Assembly (NCBI GenBank): GCA_963971305.1
Contig: OZ020309.1
Span: 15,927,001 to 15,991,000 of the forward strand
Reading direction: 5' to 3'
Source: Arcuatula senhousia
Taxonomy: Eukaryota; Mollusca; Bivalvia; Mytilida; Mytilidae
Length of the DNA: 64,000 nucleotides
Notes under the pieces: model-generated
The model's database searches: none
Told to the model about the DNA's origin: nothing
Seen by the model: only the letters and a program-made list of their open reading frames with translations
Shown here: piece after piece, positions 1 to 11,044 of the stretch
Position numbering within the stretch: position 1 is the stretch's first letter
Layout of the letters: every line of letters begins with the position of its first letter
Translations under genes and position numbers: made by a program

Positions 1-204
1 ACACCTGCAGAGCAAACTACAAACGGGCTCCATCCCGAACTCTTTTGCATTCTGTCTTACATCAATATGTACGGCGGAATGAAAACGGAATCTATGCAAG
101 ATTTGAGAAACCTTTAAGCAGCATAATATATGTTGTTTAACGCTGACGGGGAAAGTTATGCAATGACAAAATGACTTCAACATGTTCAACAGAATCATAT
201 TGCA

Positions 205-795
205 GTGAAAGAATATCCGTATGTTTTACGATTGGAAATGATAGATTATATGCTGCATGATTTAGAATCTCTTCTAGACAAAAAAGACCGAAGACTAGCT
301 CTCTCTTTCAACCTCATGTTCCGTTATATTGATGATGTCCTTTCACTAAACAATTCTCGATTTGGTGACTTTCTCCATCTCATATATCCCCAGGAGCTTG
401 ATATAAAGGACACAACGGATTCTAGGAAGTCTGCTCCATATTTAGATCTACATATCGAAATTGACTCTCAAGGAAGACTTTCAACAAGGCTCTATGACAA
501 TCGTGATGACTTCAACTTTCCAATCGTCAACGTTCCCTTCTTGTGTAGCAACATTCCGTCCGCTCCAGCTTATGGAGTCTACGTATCTCAATTGATTCGT
601 TACTCCAGAGCATGCAGGACTTACATCGATTTTCTTAGCAGAGCGACACGTCTGACGCAAAAATTGCTCACACAGGGTTATGTTGCTCCTCGGTTGCTGT
701 CTTGACTAAAGAAAGTTTACGGAAGACATCATGCACTTGTAGACAAATATGGGATTTCGATCTCTCAGATGAGTGCAGATGCTGGTTTGTCATAG
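205..795 (+). pseudogene. Penelope-like reverse transcriptase fragment, copy 1
   Basis: This is the C-terminal part of a reverse transcriptase. The frame runs open from 205 to a TGA at 703-705 and contains the catalytic box YIDD at 325-336 in the context RYIDDVLSLNNS, followed by conserved stretches such as IKDTTD, YLDLHIEID, NFPIVN and QLIRYSRAC. The TGA stands where copies near 4.5 kb and 6.4 kb have a serine codon. The same frame then continues 29 more codons (FYGRHH-like and SQMSAD-like segments) to a TAG at 793-795, so one nonsense change breaks this copy. The upstream RT motifs with the first catalytic aspartate are absent and no ATG begins the frame. The compact YIDD box and the family resemblance suggest a Penelope-like element. 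Another RT lineage is possible. Confidence 0.7.
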
Positions 796-1075
796 GGTTT
801 TGTTTTGTCTTCCATTACCGGATTTGACACGCTGAATGGACTATTGGCAACGCGACGGGTGTGCTACAGCAAGCAGGAACTGCTTACTCTTCCGGAGCAC
901 CTGAGTTCACTCTTGTTTCGACTGGAGTTCGCGTTGTTAATTGATATTCAGTATTTTGTGTTTCCATGTTTTACATGTTGTCTGTTTTTGTCCCGTTCTT
1001 TTTGGTGTTTGCTGGTTTTGTCTCTGCCCTTTCGGACTTTTGACATTCGGATACCCCATTGGTACCTCTGCTTCT
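796..1075 (+). mobile_element. 3' tail of the Penelope-like element, copy 1
   Basis: Non-coding tail directly after the RT stop. It carries blocks found again behind the other RT relics: TACCGGATTTGACACGCTGA, a segment with GGAGCACCTGAGTTCACTC, a T-rich stretch, then CTTTCGGACTTTTGACATTC and CATTGGTACCTCTGC. The last block ends the similarity among copies at about 1075, 4832, 6690, 29275, 46110, 59540 and 61685, so it probably marks the element's 3' end. Confidence 0.65.
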
Positions 1076-3244
1076 TAGATAAATTTAAAATGGTTATTTG
1101 AACATCATGTTTTTGTACTATTTTGTATTGGGATTACTAAGAAGTTCACAAACATCACATCAAAATCCGCGTAACGTCAAGAGTTTTTTTGGCTGCTTCT
1201 CTTCACAATCGATCTCAATATATACAGGAAGTAGTAAGCAAGACGATACTCTAATATGTTTTAATATTGCTATGAACAGACATGTACAAATTCAATATGA
1301 TAAACTGTAGATGGAAAAAGAAAGAGAAGAAGCATGAGATTGTCATTTAGAGAAAGATAGCAAAAATTCCGTTTCAATCATCATGGTCTGAGGCAACTAA
1401 ATGTCTTTAGAATTTTTAACGGAAAGAGGCGAAAAATTGAGAGGACTTGCTATTAGTCCATATCTAGGGACATATATACGTACAATTAAGAATAAAATGA
1501 AGGTTTTTCATTTACAAATACGAAAAACCATGATATCTTATATTATTGACTGGTTATTTTTATGAGGGAATATTTTTATTACAGAATATTTTCCCGGAGG
1601 TGCAACTATTTTCACGTACCTTCCGAAACAATAAGTTGTACCCTAAGGAAAATAAACAATTTGTTTCCATTGAAACCCAGTCAGTAAGTGTTTGATAAAT
1701 AAATATAAGATGAGAATAGATTCACGTGAAAGTGTCAAAAACACTAAGAAAATCAACAAAGGATTTTTATGTTTTTTATTACTTAAAACCAGTGCAAATT
1801 CGGCTATATCGAAGAGCTTATAAAAATCATGAAAGATGAGATAAAATGAACTGTCATTGTCACTGGAAGGTAGAGGGATGACAAGGTCAGACAATTTTGT
1901 CTGCTACATGGATACTAGGAATGAGGCACTAAATTGTTCTTTAATACGTAGAGAGCGGCATAACACCTTGAAGGAGCAATTGCTGAGCACAACTAAACAG
2001 GCATAATAACGCAATTCTGAATTATTTCAAATACATGATACTTCATGAAAACCTGTCAATTTAAAACTATTGAGAATAAAGTAAACTGAGTGCTACGTGA
2101 TTAGTTCAAGTAAAATTGTAACTTCATCCTGGAACGCTGTGTAAGAAGTTTGAAAATGAGAGCATCTATAATCCGCGTTCCACCGAGATTTGAGGTTGAC
2201 CTACTCCCATTTCAACAGATTTGTGTCGATTACATGTAAGGAGTACCAGCAATGTATGGATGCAGTTTTTTTTCTCTAAAAATCCGTTTGTGCTGTGTTT
2301 TTGTCTGTTGGTACGTCTTATGGCACATTTTCGGATTACGGTATAAATTACGTGTTTCCTATATTATTATAGTATATTTCACAGCAAAAAGGCTACATCG
2401 ATAGAGTCGATTTATTTACATAAAGTATACCGATAATTGTGTTTTGCAAGTTGTCAATCTTTTGAGTCTAGTCCTTGAAAATGATAGACCACACAAATTA
2501 CTGCATCATTGGACGCCTCTTTTAATAAATTTCTTCATCGTCAACATAGTTAACTCAATGCATTAGCCCAGAGTAGTATTTTATTAGTAATGTCACATTT
2601 TAAGGCGTGTAGAACCTTATACATCTTCATACGATTCATTACATGAAGATAATCTGATATCATTCTCAGCATTGTGATCGAATTACTCTTTATTTAACGA
2701 ACTATTTGAAAATCCAGAAGTTTGCTCCTTTGGGAAAACGAACTTAACTAGGCTGTATGTATTTCTTGTTAGGTTTATGATAGTTGTTGGTCTATGAGAT
2801 TCTGAAATAATGAAGTGTTCACAGACAGCATAAGCTAGATGGTTAATGTTATTTTCTTGTCCATATATAAAGTGATTCCCTAGGGCTACATCAAGAATGA
2901 TTTGTAACAGGCAACAGTAATCTTGTCTATAATGAGCACATGACCAGTTCACGTTAGTTTAAAACTGAGAATATTACTCTCAAAACAAAACAACCAAAAC
3001 AGATTGTAACTCGCAATTGATCTGCATTTGTGCAATTTCAAAATAAATCTCGAGGCTGGGTTAAATTAGGTCTTATTTTGCAAATTATTAATCCTCCACA
3101 ATTTCGAAATAAGAGTTTTAGATAAACCAAGTTTGTTACATACATACATAATTATTAAACATGATGATGATCTAATGCCGTATATCTTTTTTCGCCATTC
3201 ACACGAGAGCACCGACAACATAAAGCTGCTTCCTCCCACCCCAC
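1076..3244. other. No gene recognised
   Basis: AT-rich DNA with only short, unconvincing open frames (61-89 codons). I see no splice-bounded exon, long repeat or hairpin that can be supported here. Confidence 0.5.
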
Positions 3245-3842
3245 CCAACATGCAGGTCCTGGATGGGGAATAGGCCTGCAGCAGTACCCAACCTTTCCTA
3301 AAGGAAACTTAAGGTATTGAGATTGTGACGTCAAGTTAGTGGTCAGTCAACAGAGCGACAAAGGTGTGTATCTTGGTACAGGGTGCCCTTGTGGCTGGGG
3401 TTGTAAGCCCTTAAAGGTCATTGTATGGAACATGGAAGGCCTGACCGCTGATATAGTGAGCCAAGAGGGGGGGGCAAGGGGGTTAGCTGTTCCTGTGTTA
3501 TTGGCTTAAATTGGTTCTCTGTTAGCTGTTATTGCAGATATCAGATTTAATGTTAACTGTTATTGACCAGTTCTGTGTTAACTGTTATTGAAGAAATTCA
3601 GTTTACTGTTACCTGTTATTGAATAATATAATTTTATGTTATCTGTTATTAAAAATAGTATGTTAGCTAAATTGAAATGCTCAGTCCAAAAATATCAATT
3701 CTCTGTTATCTGTTATTGGGAAAATCAATTCCCTGTTAAGGTGTTATTGGACCCCCCCTTGACCCCCCTCAGCCAATGTGTGTGGAGAGTGTCACGCTTA
3801 ATACGAAAAACCCCATTGTGGACCACCAGGAAGTAACCACAT
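3245..3842 (+). mobile_element. SINE-like element, 5' part, split by a later insertion
   Basis: The left part (about 3245-3464) contains GGGGAATAGGCCTGCAGCAG and the right part resumes at 3771 with CAATGTGTGTGGAGAGTGTC. Both match the same ~490 bp repeat seen complete at 13438-13923 (opposite strand) and 40521-40969 (same strand). The 306 bp between them are a separate element. The 3' part of the repeat, ending in a GGGCGTAAAACACCAACTC-type block, is missing. No internal RNA polymerase III boxes are convincing, so the SINE label is provisional. Confidence 0.6.
3465..3770. mobile_element. 306 bp MITE-like insertion with G-rich inverted ends and internal tandem motif
   Basis: The left end GAGGGGGGGGCAAGGGGG is answered by the inverted right end CCCCCCTTGACCCCCCTC. 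The hexamer AGCCAA occurs immediately outside each end (3459-3464 and 3771-3776), consistent with a target-site duplication inside the SINE-like repeat. The interior repeats variants of TGTTANCTGTTATTG roughly every 35-50 bases. No coding potential is seen. A DNA-transposon-derived MITE is the best reading. Confidence 0.7.
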
Positions 3843-4020
3843 TGGCTTAATTTTCTAATTAATGTCCACATTGTCCTCAAATAACCAAAGCTGTCAAGTT
3901 TTGATATGCCGTTCGCGTAAGACTTGCCCAAAAAAAAACAAATGAAAGATCAAAGGAAAAAATAAAAATAAAAGAAAATTGCGGCGAAATTTGGGACAAG
4001 ATGCGCGAGTCTTACTCAAC

Positions 4021-4366
4021 TGGCCCCGTATTCATGATACTTACGATACGACATATCGTATCGTAAAACTTTGTCGTAGATTTACAACATGTATGCGATG
4101 TGTCGTAGTTTGTATTAACAAATGTTGTCACACTGTTGTAAAATTGTCGTAGTTACTAATGTCGCATTCGATTGAAACAATAGATTTACGTAACACTTTA
4201 AAACAAAAAATCCGCAGGTGCTGGATCTAATCACAGTGCGAAGAGAAAAATGAGTTAGTTGCATCAACAATACATTTAACCGAAGATATGGGTGCACTCT
4301 TATATATATAGTTTGGAGTGACTTTTTAATTTATCTCCTTCTTTATTTTTATTTTTCAACAGTCCG
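4021..4366 (+). repeat. Dispersed repeat with perfect 11-bp inverted arms, copy A
   Basis: The sequence from TGGCCCCGTATTCATGA onward recurs at 14791-15135 at high similarity. Near its start lies a perfect hairpin: 4041-4051 pairs with 4056-4066 around a 4-base loop (TACGATACGA/TCGTATCGTA core). GTCGTAG-type motifs follow. In both copies the repeat is fused at the same place to a Penelope-like RT fragment. Confidence 0.75.
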
Positions 4367-4832
4367 TACACTACGCGAGCTTATATGGAGTTTACGTATC
4401 TCAAACTGATTCGATATTCCAGAGCGTACGCGACTTACATTGAACGTCTGCATGGTCTGACACAAAAATTGCTCGCATAGGGTTATGTTGCTCCTCAGTT
4501 GCTGTCTTCGCTCAAGAAATTTTACGGTAGACATCATGCGCTTATTGACAAATATGGGATTCAATATCTCAGATGAGTACATATATTGGTTTGTCATAGG
4601 GTTTTGCCTTGTCTTCCTTTACCGGATTTGACGCACTGAATTGACTGTTGGCAACGCGACGGATGTGTTATAGCAAGCAAGAACTTTACTCTTCCGTAGC
4701 ACCTGAGTTCACTCTCGTTTCGACTGGAGTTCACGTTGTTGTTTTTTGTGTTTTCATGTTTTACATGCTGTCTGTTTTAGTCCGATTCTTGTTGGTGTTT
4801 ACTGGTTACGTACTTTTGACATTCGGAAATAT
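4367..4832 (+). pseudogene. Penelope-like reverse transcriptase fragment, copy 2 (5'-truncated)
   Basis: The segment starts in the family's CAACATTCCG block and continues through the GGAGTTTACGTATCTC region, the RT C-terminus and the non-coding tail to the TTTTGACATTCGG block. The RT catalytic region is absent, and a TAG near 4480 plus indels break the frame. Similarity to copy 1 is obvious over its whole length. The upstream neighbour is the 4021-4366 repeat, with the same junction as at 15136. Confidence 0.65.
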
Positions 4833-4874
4833 AAATTTACTTGATCACTTCGGATGAATGACAAGCACGACTAT

Positions 4875-5030
4875 CAATTATCAATAAACATAGTCTTGAA
4901 TAGTTCTCGTAAACAAACTTGAAACTGTTAAAAGTACATTTTGAAGAAGTCACTTTAAAAAGGAACTTTGTATAAAGAAAAATAGGAAGACACCGACAGT
5001 ACAAACTTGATGGAAGAAAGGTTAAATATG
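4875..5030 (+). repeat. Dispersed repeat, partner at 17178-17325
   Basis: Both copies share AATTATCAATAAACAT, AGTTCTCGTAAAC, ACTTGAAACTGTT, AAGTACATTTTGAAGAAGTC and AGGAAGACACCGACAG in the same order, with small indels between them. Family unknown. Confidence 0.65.
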
Positions 5031-5103
5031 TTGTCATATGACCACTTAATTTTAAGGTACTTTCTGTGTCAAATATTGTTTTGCCCAATAGCAAATAGTT
5101 AGG

Positions 5104-5397
5104 CGCAGAAGTTAGGTGAGCGATTCAGGTTCCTGGCAGCCTCTTTTTGAATAAACACTTATACAAACTTATATGGTAAAATGCATCACTGGACGCTTTT
5201 GAATGGCAAGACAGCGAGCAGTGGCCTCTGGTCATGTTGAAGACTGATGGCTGTTTTCAATTGTGATTTTTAACTTGCCGTTTCTTTAATGTTGGTTGTG
5301 TCGCGTATACTTATTCCACATCTCTTTATCGTCTATATGGTGTCATTCTCGCTATAAATCTAATGAAAACTGGCATGATGTCATTCTCGCTTAAAAG
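5104..5397 (+). repeat. Dispersed repeat with GTGTCGCGTATACTTATTCC block and a 36-bp tandem motif
   Basis: The blocks GTGAGCGATTCAGG, GGCAGCCTCT, GATGGCTGTTTTCA and GTCGCGTATACTTATTCCAC recur in fragments at 23560-23705, 25800-25930, 28219-28420 (minus) and about 46340-46400 (minus). The 3' part (5336-5397) contains a TCATTCTCGCT / AATCTAATGAAAACTGGCAT motif that is tandem again at 17763-17845. No coding potential is seen. Confidence 0.6.
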
Positions 5398-5849
5398 GGA
5401 GTACGAGATTCAGAAATTGAACATTTTCGAGATCCTCGGCTTTTATCAATTCAAATGCATTAAAAAAATTTCAACATGTTTTCTTAATATTTGTTAAGAA
5501 CTATTAAGAGAAGGTCATAATAAACACCCTATAACAATTTCATTCAATTCTAATTACAATTTCTATGTTAAAACAGAAGACGAACTTTCAATGTATTCCC
5601 TATGAAAAATCTAGAGAAGTTTTTTCCCGCCATATTTTTAGGTGAAACAGCTCCATGTTTTTGAAAACTTTTTTCATAAAGTCTAGCTATTTTGAGCTAT
5701 TCTTTCCAAATTTTCTATTCTAAAAAACCTTTAATTACAAAAAGTACCAGGCTTGTACTCCCTTAATCTAATGAATCAATGACGTTCAAAATTGAAAACT
5801 TTAGAAAATATAATACAAACTAAGCAACACCTAAAACAGTATGTGGTTG

Positions 5850-6690
5850 TAACAAACCATCATTTGTTCAGTTTGGTGGACGTGTTTTTCAGCAAACAAT
5901 AGTGATTCCAATGGGCAATTATATTTATTGTGCACTTTTGCTTGCTGATTTTTTTCTTCGTTCATATGAAGCAGACTTCTAAAATATCTAGACCAAAAAA
6001 TCGTAGACTATCTCTCTCTTTTAACATCACGTTCCGTTGTATTGATGATGTCCTTTCACTGAACAGTTCTCGATTTTATCATAATTATATCCTCATGAAC
6101 TTTAGATAAAGGACACAACGGACTACATCTCGAAATTGACTCTCAAGGAAAACTTTCAACAAAGCTCTATTACAAACGTGATGACTTCAACTTTACAATC
6201 GTCAACTTTCCCTTCTTGTGTAGCAACATTCTGTCCGGTCCTGCTTATGGAGTTTTCGTATCACGGTTGATTCGTTACCCCTGAGCTTGCCGGAATTACA
6301 TCGATTTCCTTGGCAGAGAGTCACGTTTGACACAGAAATTGCTAACACAGGGTTATGTTGCTCCACTTTTGCTGTCTTCACCCAAGAAATTTTACGGTAG
6401 ACACCGTGCACTCGTAGGCAAATATGGGATTTCTATCTCTCAAATGAGTGCAGATGTTGGTTTGTCGTAGAATTTTGTTTTGTCTTTCTTTACTGGATTT
6501 GACACACTGAATTTGAAATTGGCAGCACGACGGGTGTGCTATAGCAGGCAGGAACGGCTTACTCTTCCAGAGCACCTGAGTTCAATCTTGCTACGACTTG
6601 AGCTCGTGTGTTTCTTCGTGCTGTTCTTGTTCGTGTAAACCGGTTTTGTCGTTGCCCTTTTGGACTATTGACACTCAAATTGGTGCCTTA
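5850..6690 (+). pseudogene. Penelope-like reverse transcriptase fragment, copy 3, most complete
   Basis: This copy reaches further upstream than the others. The 5862-5980 frame reads FVQFGGRVFQQ, then IPMG and LLADFFLRSYEADF, matching the RT motif before the YxDD box, and ends at TAA. After an indel the frame resumes with RRLSLSFN and a CIDD box at 6038-6049, so the Tyr of YIDD has become Cys. A deletion then removes codons around the IKDTTD region. The C-terminal region and 3' tail follow to about 6690, where the LINE begins. Several frame breaks make this a dead copy. Confidence 0.7.
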
Positions 6691-6737
6691 TTGCTTCTAT
6701 CATACAAAATACAAATAATAATATAAATACAAATAAG

Positions 6738-6743
6738 TTTATT
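6738..6743 (-). terminator. Polyadenylation-type signal of the LINE
   Basis: AATAAA on the minus strand within GGCCAATAAACTTA, 130 bases after the ORF2 stop and just before the TTTGTATT-rich tail. The related tail at 20628-20795 has AGTAAA at this point. Confidence 0.5.
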
Positions 6744-6872
6744 GGCCAATTAAGGGCCCTCAAGGGGCAAAGACATTACAACATATATGATTATAAGTGA
6801 TATCAGAGTGAATCAAGAACAACAAATATAATAGCAGGACGTTCCTAAGTTCAATAATTACATATATAATTA

Positions 6873-9800
6873 TCAAGTTATGTTTGATTCCTGTAGAAAG
6901 ACACTCAAATGATGAATAATTTCAACATTTTCACAAGTGAAACACCAGAAAAGTTTATCAAAAGCAGATAGATTAACAAAATTGTCATTGGACTTTTTAA
7001 CAATATCAAAAAGTAATTTTCTATCATTGACAAATTTAAGACATTCAGAAAAATAATGAATCTCATCTTCCACTTTATTTAAGTTACATTTATCACAAAT
7101 TCTAAGATTAAGTGGAATGGAAGGATTAGAATGTCTTCCTAATTCTACTTTAAGATGATGGTTGCTAACTCTAAATCTAGCAAAACACTTTCTTTTATTG
7201 AAATCTTGGATGATGTCCAAATATTTTTCATAGCCAAAATTACACTTAATTTTAAGATAGGTTCTAAGCTTTCCTTCTTCAGAAATAAGCTTATCTCTAT
7301 GTTTGTACCACAAATTATTGTATAGATCACTCATGTGTTTACTAGTAGAGTGTTTAATATAATTATTATTAAAAGCATTTGAGCTACTCTTTACAGGAAT
7401 ATTTAAGATTTTTAACATAGACAATAAAGAGCCATACCAAGTGTCTACCCCATTATTATGTAATAACTTCATTTCAGTAAATGCATCAGTTAACAATTTT
7501 GTAGGTGAGTTGTCTAACCTGTGCCAGTATTTTAAAACAGATTTAAAACAATCAAAGATAATTGGACATTTACCAAATTCTGACATTACAGCAAAATTAA
7601 ATGCTTTTTTACTGACACCTAGTAAATATTTTAGAAATTGTATTTCCATTTTTTCACAGGGGAAGACACGAGGAAGTTTTGTAAAATCGCATAGTGAATC
7701 AATATTAAATGATTTAGGAAAATAGCATCCCCAAATTTCAGAGCTATAGTTCAGAATAGCTTTTACTGTATGGTTAAATATATGTATAGAAGACTTGATG
7801 CTAGGTCTGAGGGACAACAGATCCGCCTTAAGTTTAAATAAAGCTTTAGTTGCTTTATTATAAAGGTCATGTTTAGACTCAGTAAAGGAGCCCGAGGCAG
7901 AAAATAAAATCCCAAGATATTTATACTTTCTTATATTTTCTATTGAACTGCCTCTTAATGTAAATTGATCATTAATAAGTTTGCCTGGTTTATTGAAAAC
8001 AAGAATTTTAGTTTTTGTTGTATTGACTTCAATACACCAATCATCACAAAAATTTTCTAATAGATTTAAACTATTTTGGAGACCAAAGGCTGATTTTGAC
8101 ATCAGTACAACATCATCAGCATATAGAAGGCAGTTAATTTTATTGTTATTAAGATAAACACTATCTGATGACCGGTCAAGATATCTGGGAAGATCATTAA
8201 TAAAAATTTTAAAGAGGTTAGGACTAAGAACATCACCTTGACGAACTCCAATACTAGATGGAAATGTTTCTGTTAATTCTTTTCCAACCTTAACAGAGAG
8301 CAGTGATTTGGAATACATATTCTTTAATAAGTTATAAAAGAGACCACCTATGCCATTTTGTAACATTTTAATGTATATTGCATCATGAAGTACTGTGTCA
8401 AATGCCTTCCTGAAATCAACAAAGCATGCATACAGTTTTTTATGTGAATTTGTGTATTTATCTATTAAAGTTTTTAAAACAAACATGTGATCAGAAGGCC
8501 TTGACTTTTTGGTAAATCCAATTTGAAAAGGTGAAATTAATTTATGATCTTCAAGAAATTTGTCAAGTCTACTATTAAAGATGGAGTTGAATAGTTTTCC
8601 TAGACATTCAGTTATAGCTATACCCCTGTAGTTTTCAGGATTGTTGCGGTCACCAGATTTAAAAATAGGGCTAAGATAACCGGAAGACCAGTTATTGGGG
8701 TAAAAGCCAGATAAAAGTATAGAGTTGAACAACTTTTTAATACTAGGAAGTGAATGAGTTTGTCCAGATTTTAAAATATTACTATTTATCAATTGCAAAC
8801 CACCAGATTTGTTATTTTTTAGATTTTTGATACCTGATAAAATTTCAGAATCCGTAATAGAGAAGTCTAGACCTGTAAAGGACTTGTAATGTTTTTCATA
8901 GTCTATAAGTGATGCTTTTATTTCATGGATTCTATTCGCATATTTTTCTGGTATTTTATTTAAACTTTCAAAATGTGTTTTGAAATTAGATGGTGCAACA
9001 GGTATATTAACATCATTTTTATCTTTGAGGGAATTTATTAATGACCAATAAGCCTTAGGATTATTGGATTCAAGCTTGTCTAACTGTTTTATGATGTTAT
9101 TAGTATAGTTTTTAGCTTTGTATTTTCTAGTCTTATTATAAATTCTGTAAAGTCTGTAGTAGCTATTTTTAAGTTCCAGATTGAAAGGGTTTTGAGACAT
9201 TAGATTTGCCTTGTATCTTAGCTGGGATTTCATATCAAGAAGTTCAGAATCAAAGAAATTCTTATGTTTAATAAATTTCTTCTTTTTAGATGATGATGGT
9301 CTTTTCAAACATTTATCACAAGCATCAGTGATAATAGATTCAAATTTAGAACAGGCATTGTTTATGTAGGTTTCGTTTGAAAGATTAATATCTTCATTAA
9401 TAAAGTTGTTAAGTCTTTCAGAAATTAGTGGACTTTGGAATTCAGATTCCAGCTTATTGTGAGAGGAGTCATCCCATCTATATTGTGGGGGTGCTGATTT
9501 ATTAGATTTTTTGGGGGGACTTTTAGGAAAATTTGCATAAATGTTCCATGATAGTTTACAATGAGCATCAGAAAGAATAGGGATAAAATCGGATACTTTA
9601 AAAAATGGAATCTGGCGTAGTAAAGATTCAGAGGCCAATACATAATCAACTGTGCTACAACCAAGGGGTGTGAAACATGTAAACTTGCCAAAAGAATCAC
9701 CCATTAGCCTCCCATTAAGTATTCTAAGTTTATTTCCTACACAAAGATCCAACAAGCCTCTACCTCTAGGGTCCACAACATGATCATGATTGTCCCGCAG

Positions 9801-10394
9801 ACCAGCATCAACATCAGAAACATAATTTGCATAACCTGCAGGATTATAATTATCATTGTCACCAGTGATAAAATCAGGTTCAATGCCAGTTCTGGCGTTA
9901 AAATCACCACAGATTAAAATATCACCTGCTTGGGAAAAGTTATCTATGTCCTTGGATAAAATATCTAACAAAGAATTACCATCATTCTCAATAGCAATGG
10001 AGATCGGAGACCTTTCCGGTGGGTTATAAATTACACAGGTATAAATATCCCTCCCTGTCTTAAAAAATTCCTTTTTGAGAACAATCCAATGAAAATTGGT
10101 GTTATTAATTGGAAGGATCTTGATACCCTGTTTGAGATGGGGTTTGTAAAGGATTCCCAATCCCCCAAAAAATCTACCATTTTTAGATTGAGGTCTACAA
10201 ATTGGGAAATATTTAAAACCAGAAAAGCTCACTGAGTCGCTATAGCCAACATGTGTTTCTGCTAGAAAAACGATATCATAGGCAGATATTTCTTTTATGA
10301 AAGAGGAGTCATTGGACTTGTCAATTTTCTTTGATTTAGATCTCAGGCCTCCGATATTCCAAAAACATAATTTAATACTGTTGTTATCGCACAT
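6873..10394 (-). CDS. LINE ORF2: apurinic-type endonuclease and reverse transcriptase
   Basis: A single uninterrupted frame of 1173 codons starting at an ATG (MCDNNS). Residues 8-280 form an exonuclease/endonuclease/phosphatase domain: FWNIGGLRSK at 11-20, AETH around 45-48, GDFNA at 163-167, STVDYVLASE around 247-256 and SDAH at 275-278, which supply the expected acidic and His residues. Residues ~520-840 form the RT domain: YRGIAI around 589, GFTKKSRPSDH around 626-636, FVDFRKAFD at 658-666, GVRQGDVLSPNLF around 716-728, the catalytic YADD at 758-761 and YKYLGI around 824-829. A Cys/His cluster near the end (CDKC at 1100-1103, His1113, Cys1118) matches the C-terminal knuckle common in LINE ORF2s. 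Its role would be target nicking and target-primed reverse transcription. No key residue is visibly missing, so the enzyme may be functional. Confidence 0.93.
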   Translation of the reverse strand: MCDNNSIKLCFWNIGGLRSKSKKIDKSNDSSFIKEISAYDIVFLAETHVGYSDSVSFSGFKYFPICRPQSKNGRFFGGLGILYKPHLKQGIKILPINNTNFHWIVLKKEFFKTGRDIYTCVIYNPPERSPISIAIENDGNSLLDILSKDIDNFSQAGDILICGDFNARTGIEPDFITGDNDNYNPAGYANYVSDVDAGLRDNHDHVVDPRGRGLLDLCVGNKLRILNGRLMGDSFGKFTCFTPLGCSTVDYVLASESLLRQIPFFKVSDFIPILSDAHCKLSWNIYANFPKSPPKKSNKSAPPQYRWDDSSHNKLESEFQSPLISERLNNFINEDINLSNETYINNACSKFESIITDACDKCLKRPSSSKKKKFIKHKNFFDSELLDMKSQLRYKANLMSQNPFNLELKNSYYRLYRIYNKTRKYKAKNYTNNIIKQLDKLESNNPKAYWSLINSLKDKNDVNIPVAPSNFKTHFESLNKIPEKYANRIHEIKASLIDYEKHYKSFTGLDFSITDSEILSGIKNLKNNKSGGLQLINSNILKSGQTHSLPSIKKLFNSILLSGFYPNNWSSGYLSPIFKSGDRNNPENYRGIAITECLGKLFNSIFNSRLDKFLEDHKLISPFQIGFTKKSRPSDHMFVLKTLIDKYTNSHKKLYACFVDFRKAFDTVLHDAIYIKMLQNGIGGLFYNLLKNMYSKSLLSVKVGKELTETFPSSIGVRQGDVLSPNLFKIFINDLPRYLDRSSDSVYLNNNKINCLLYADDVVLMSKSAFGLQNSLNLLENFCDDWCIEVNTTKTKILVFNKPGKLINDQFTLRGSSIENIRKYKYLGILFSASGSFTESKHDLYNKATKALFKLKADLLSLRPSIKSSIHIFNHTVKAILNYSSEIWGCYFPKSFNIDSLCDFTKLPRVFPCEKMEIQFLKYLLGVSKKAFNFAVMSEFGKCPIIFDCFKSVLKYWHRLDNSPTKLLTDAFTEMKLLHNNGVDTWYGSLLSMLKILNIPVKSSSNAFNNNYIKHSTSKHMSDLYNNLWYKHRDKLISEEGKLRTYLKIKCNFGYEKYLDIIQDFNKRKCFARFRVSNHHLKVELGRHSNPSIPLNLRICDKCNLNKVEDEIHYFSECLKFVNDRKLLFDIVKKSNDNFVNLSAFDKLFWCFTCENVEIIHHLSVFLQESNIT

Positions 10395-11044
10395 CTTTTT
10401 AAAATGTAGATAGTAAAATCTATATAATAAGTAATAGGTAAAGTATATATATATACTCTCTGAAAAGAATGTGTCTTATAGTTTAAGATTTAACTATTAA
10501 AGTTAACAAAGTTTGAAGGTATTTTTCACTCAAATGACCAATAAAGAAAATAACTTCCACTTACTAACCTTTCGGTGAAAAAAATAAATAAATAAATAAA
10601 TGTAATAAGAAGCAAAAAAAAAAGCTAATATACAGAGAAAAATAAAACACTAACGATCAAATAGAGAATTGATGCCAAACCAGTAGAAACTATTATGAGG
10701 GAGACCTCAAATTCAATTAAGAGATTGGAAAAAGTTTATTTATAATTATTTTTTTTTAATTCTGAATAAAGCTAAGATTTAGAGAGTGGGTAAATGGAAT
10801 TATTCCCCACAAAATTTTGGTTATTTAAAACTTTTCTTTTTTTTTAAATTGAAATTTAGTTCAATGAAATGCTACAATTTACCATAACAATCACACCTTT
10901 AAATTTACTATATATATATGTTAACAGTACATTTTAGATATGACAAAGGTAGTTATTTTTCGAATTAATCAATAACAATATAATATAATAAACAACTAAC
11001 AACTTTGACATAGTTTGTATACACTGACATGGAACCTTAAGTTA
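10395..11044 (-). other. 650 bp spacer between LINE ORF1 and ORF2
   Basis: No open frame links the two ORFs. The spacer is AT-rich with an (AAAT)n run near 10585-10605 and several TATATA tracts. CR1/L2-type elements usually have overlapping or closely spaced ORFs, so this gap is longer than expected. No inserted element with clear ends is seen inside it. Confidence 0.6.
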
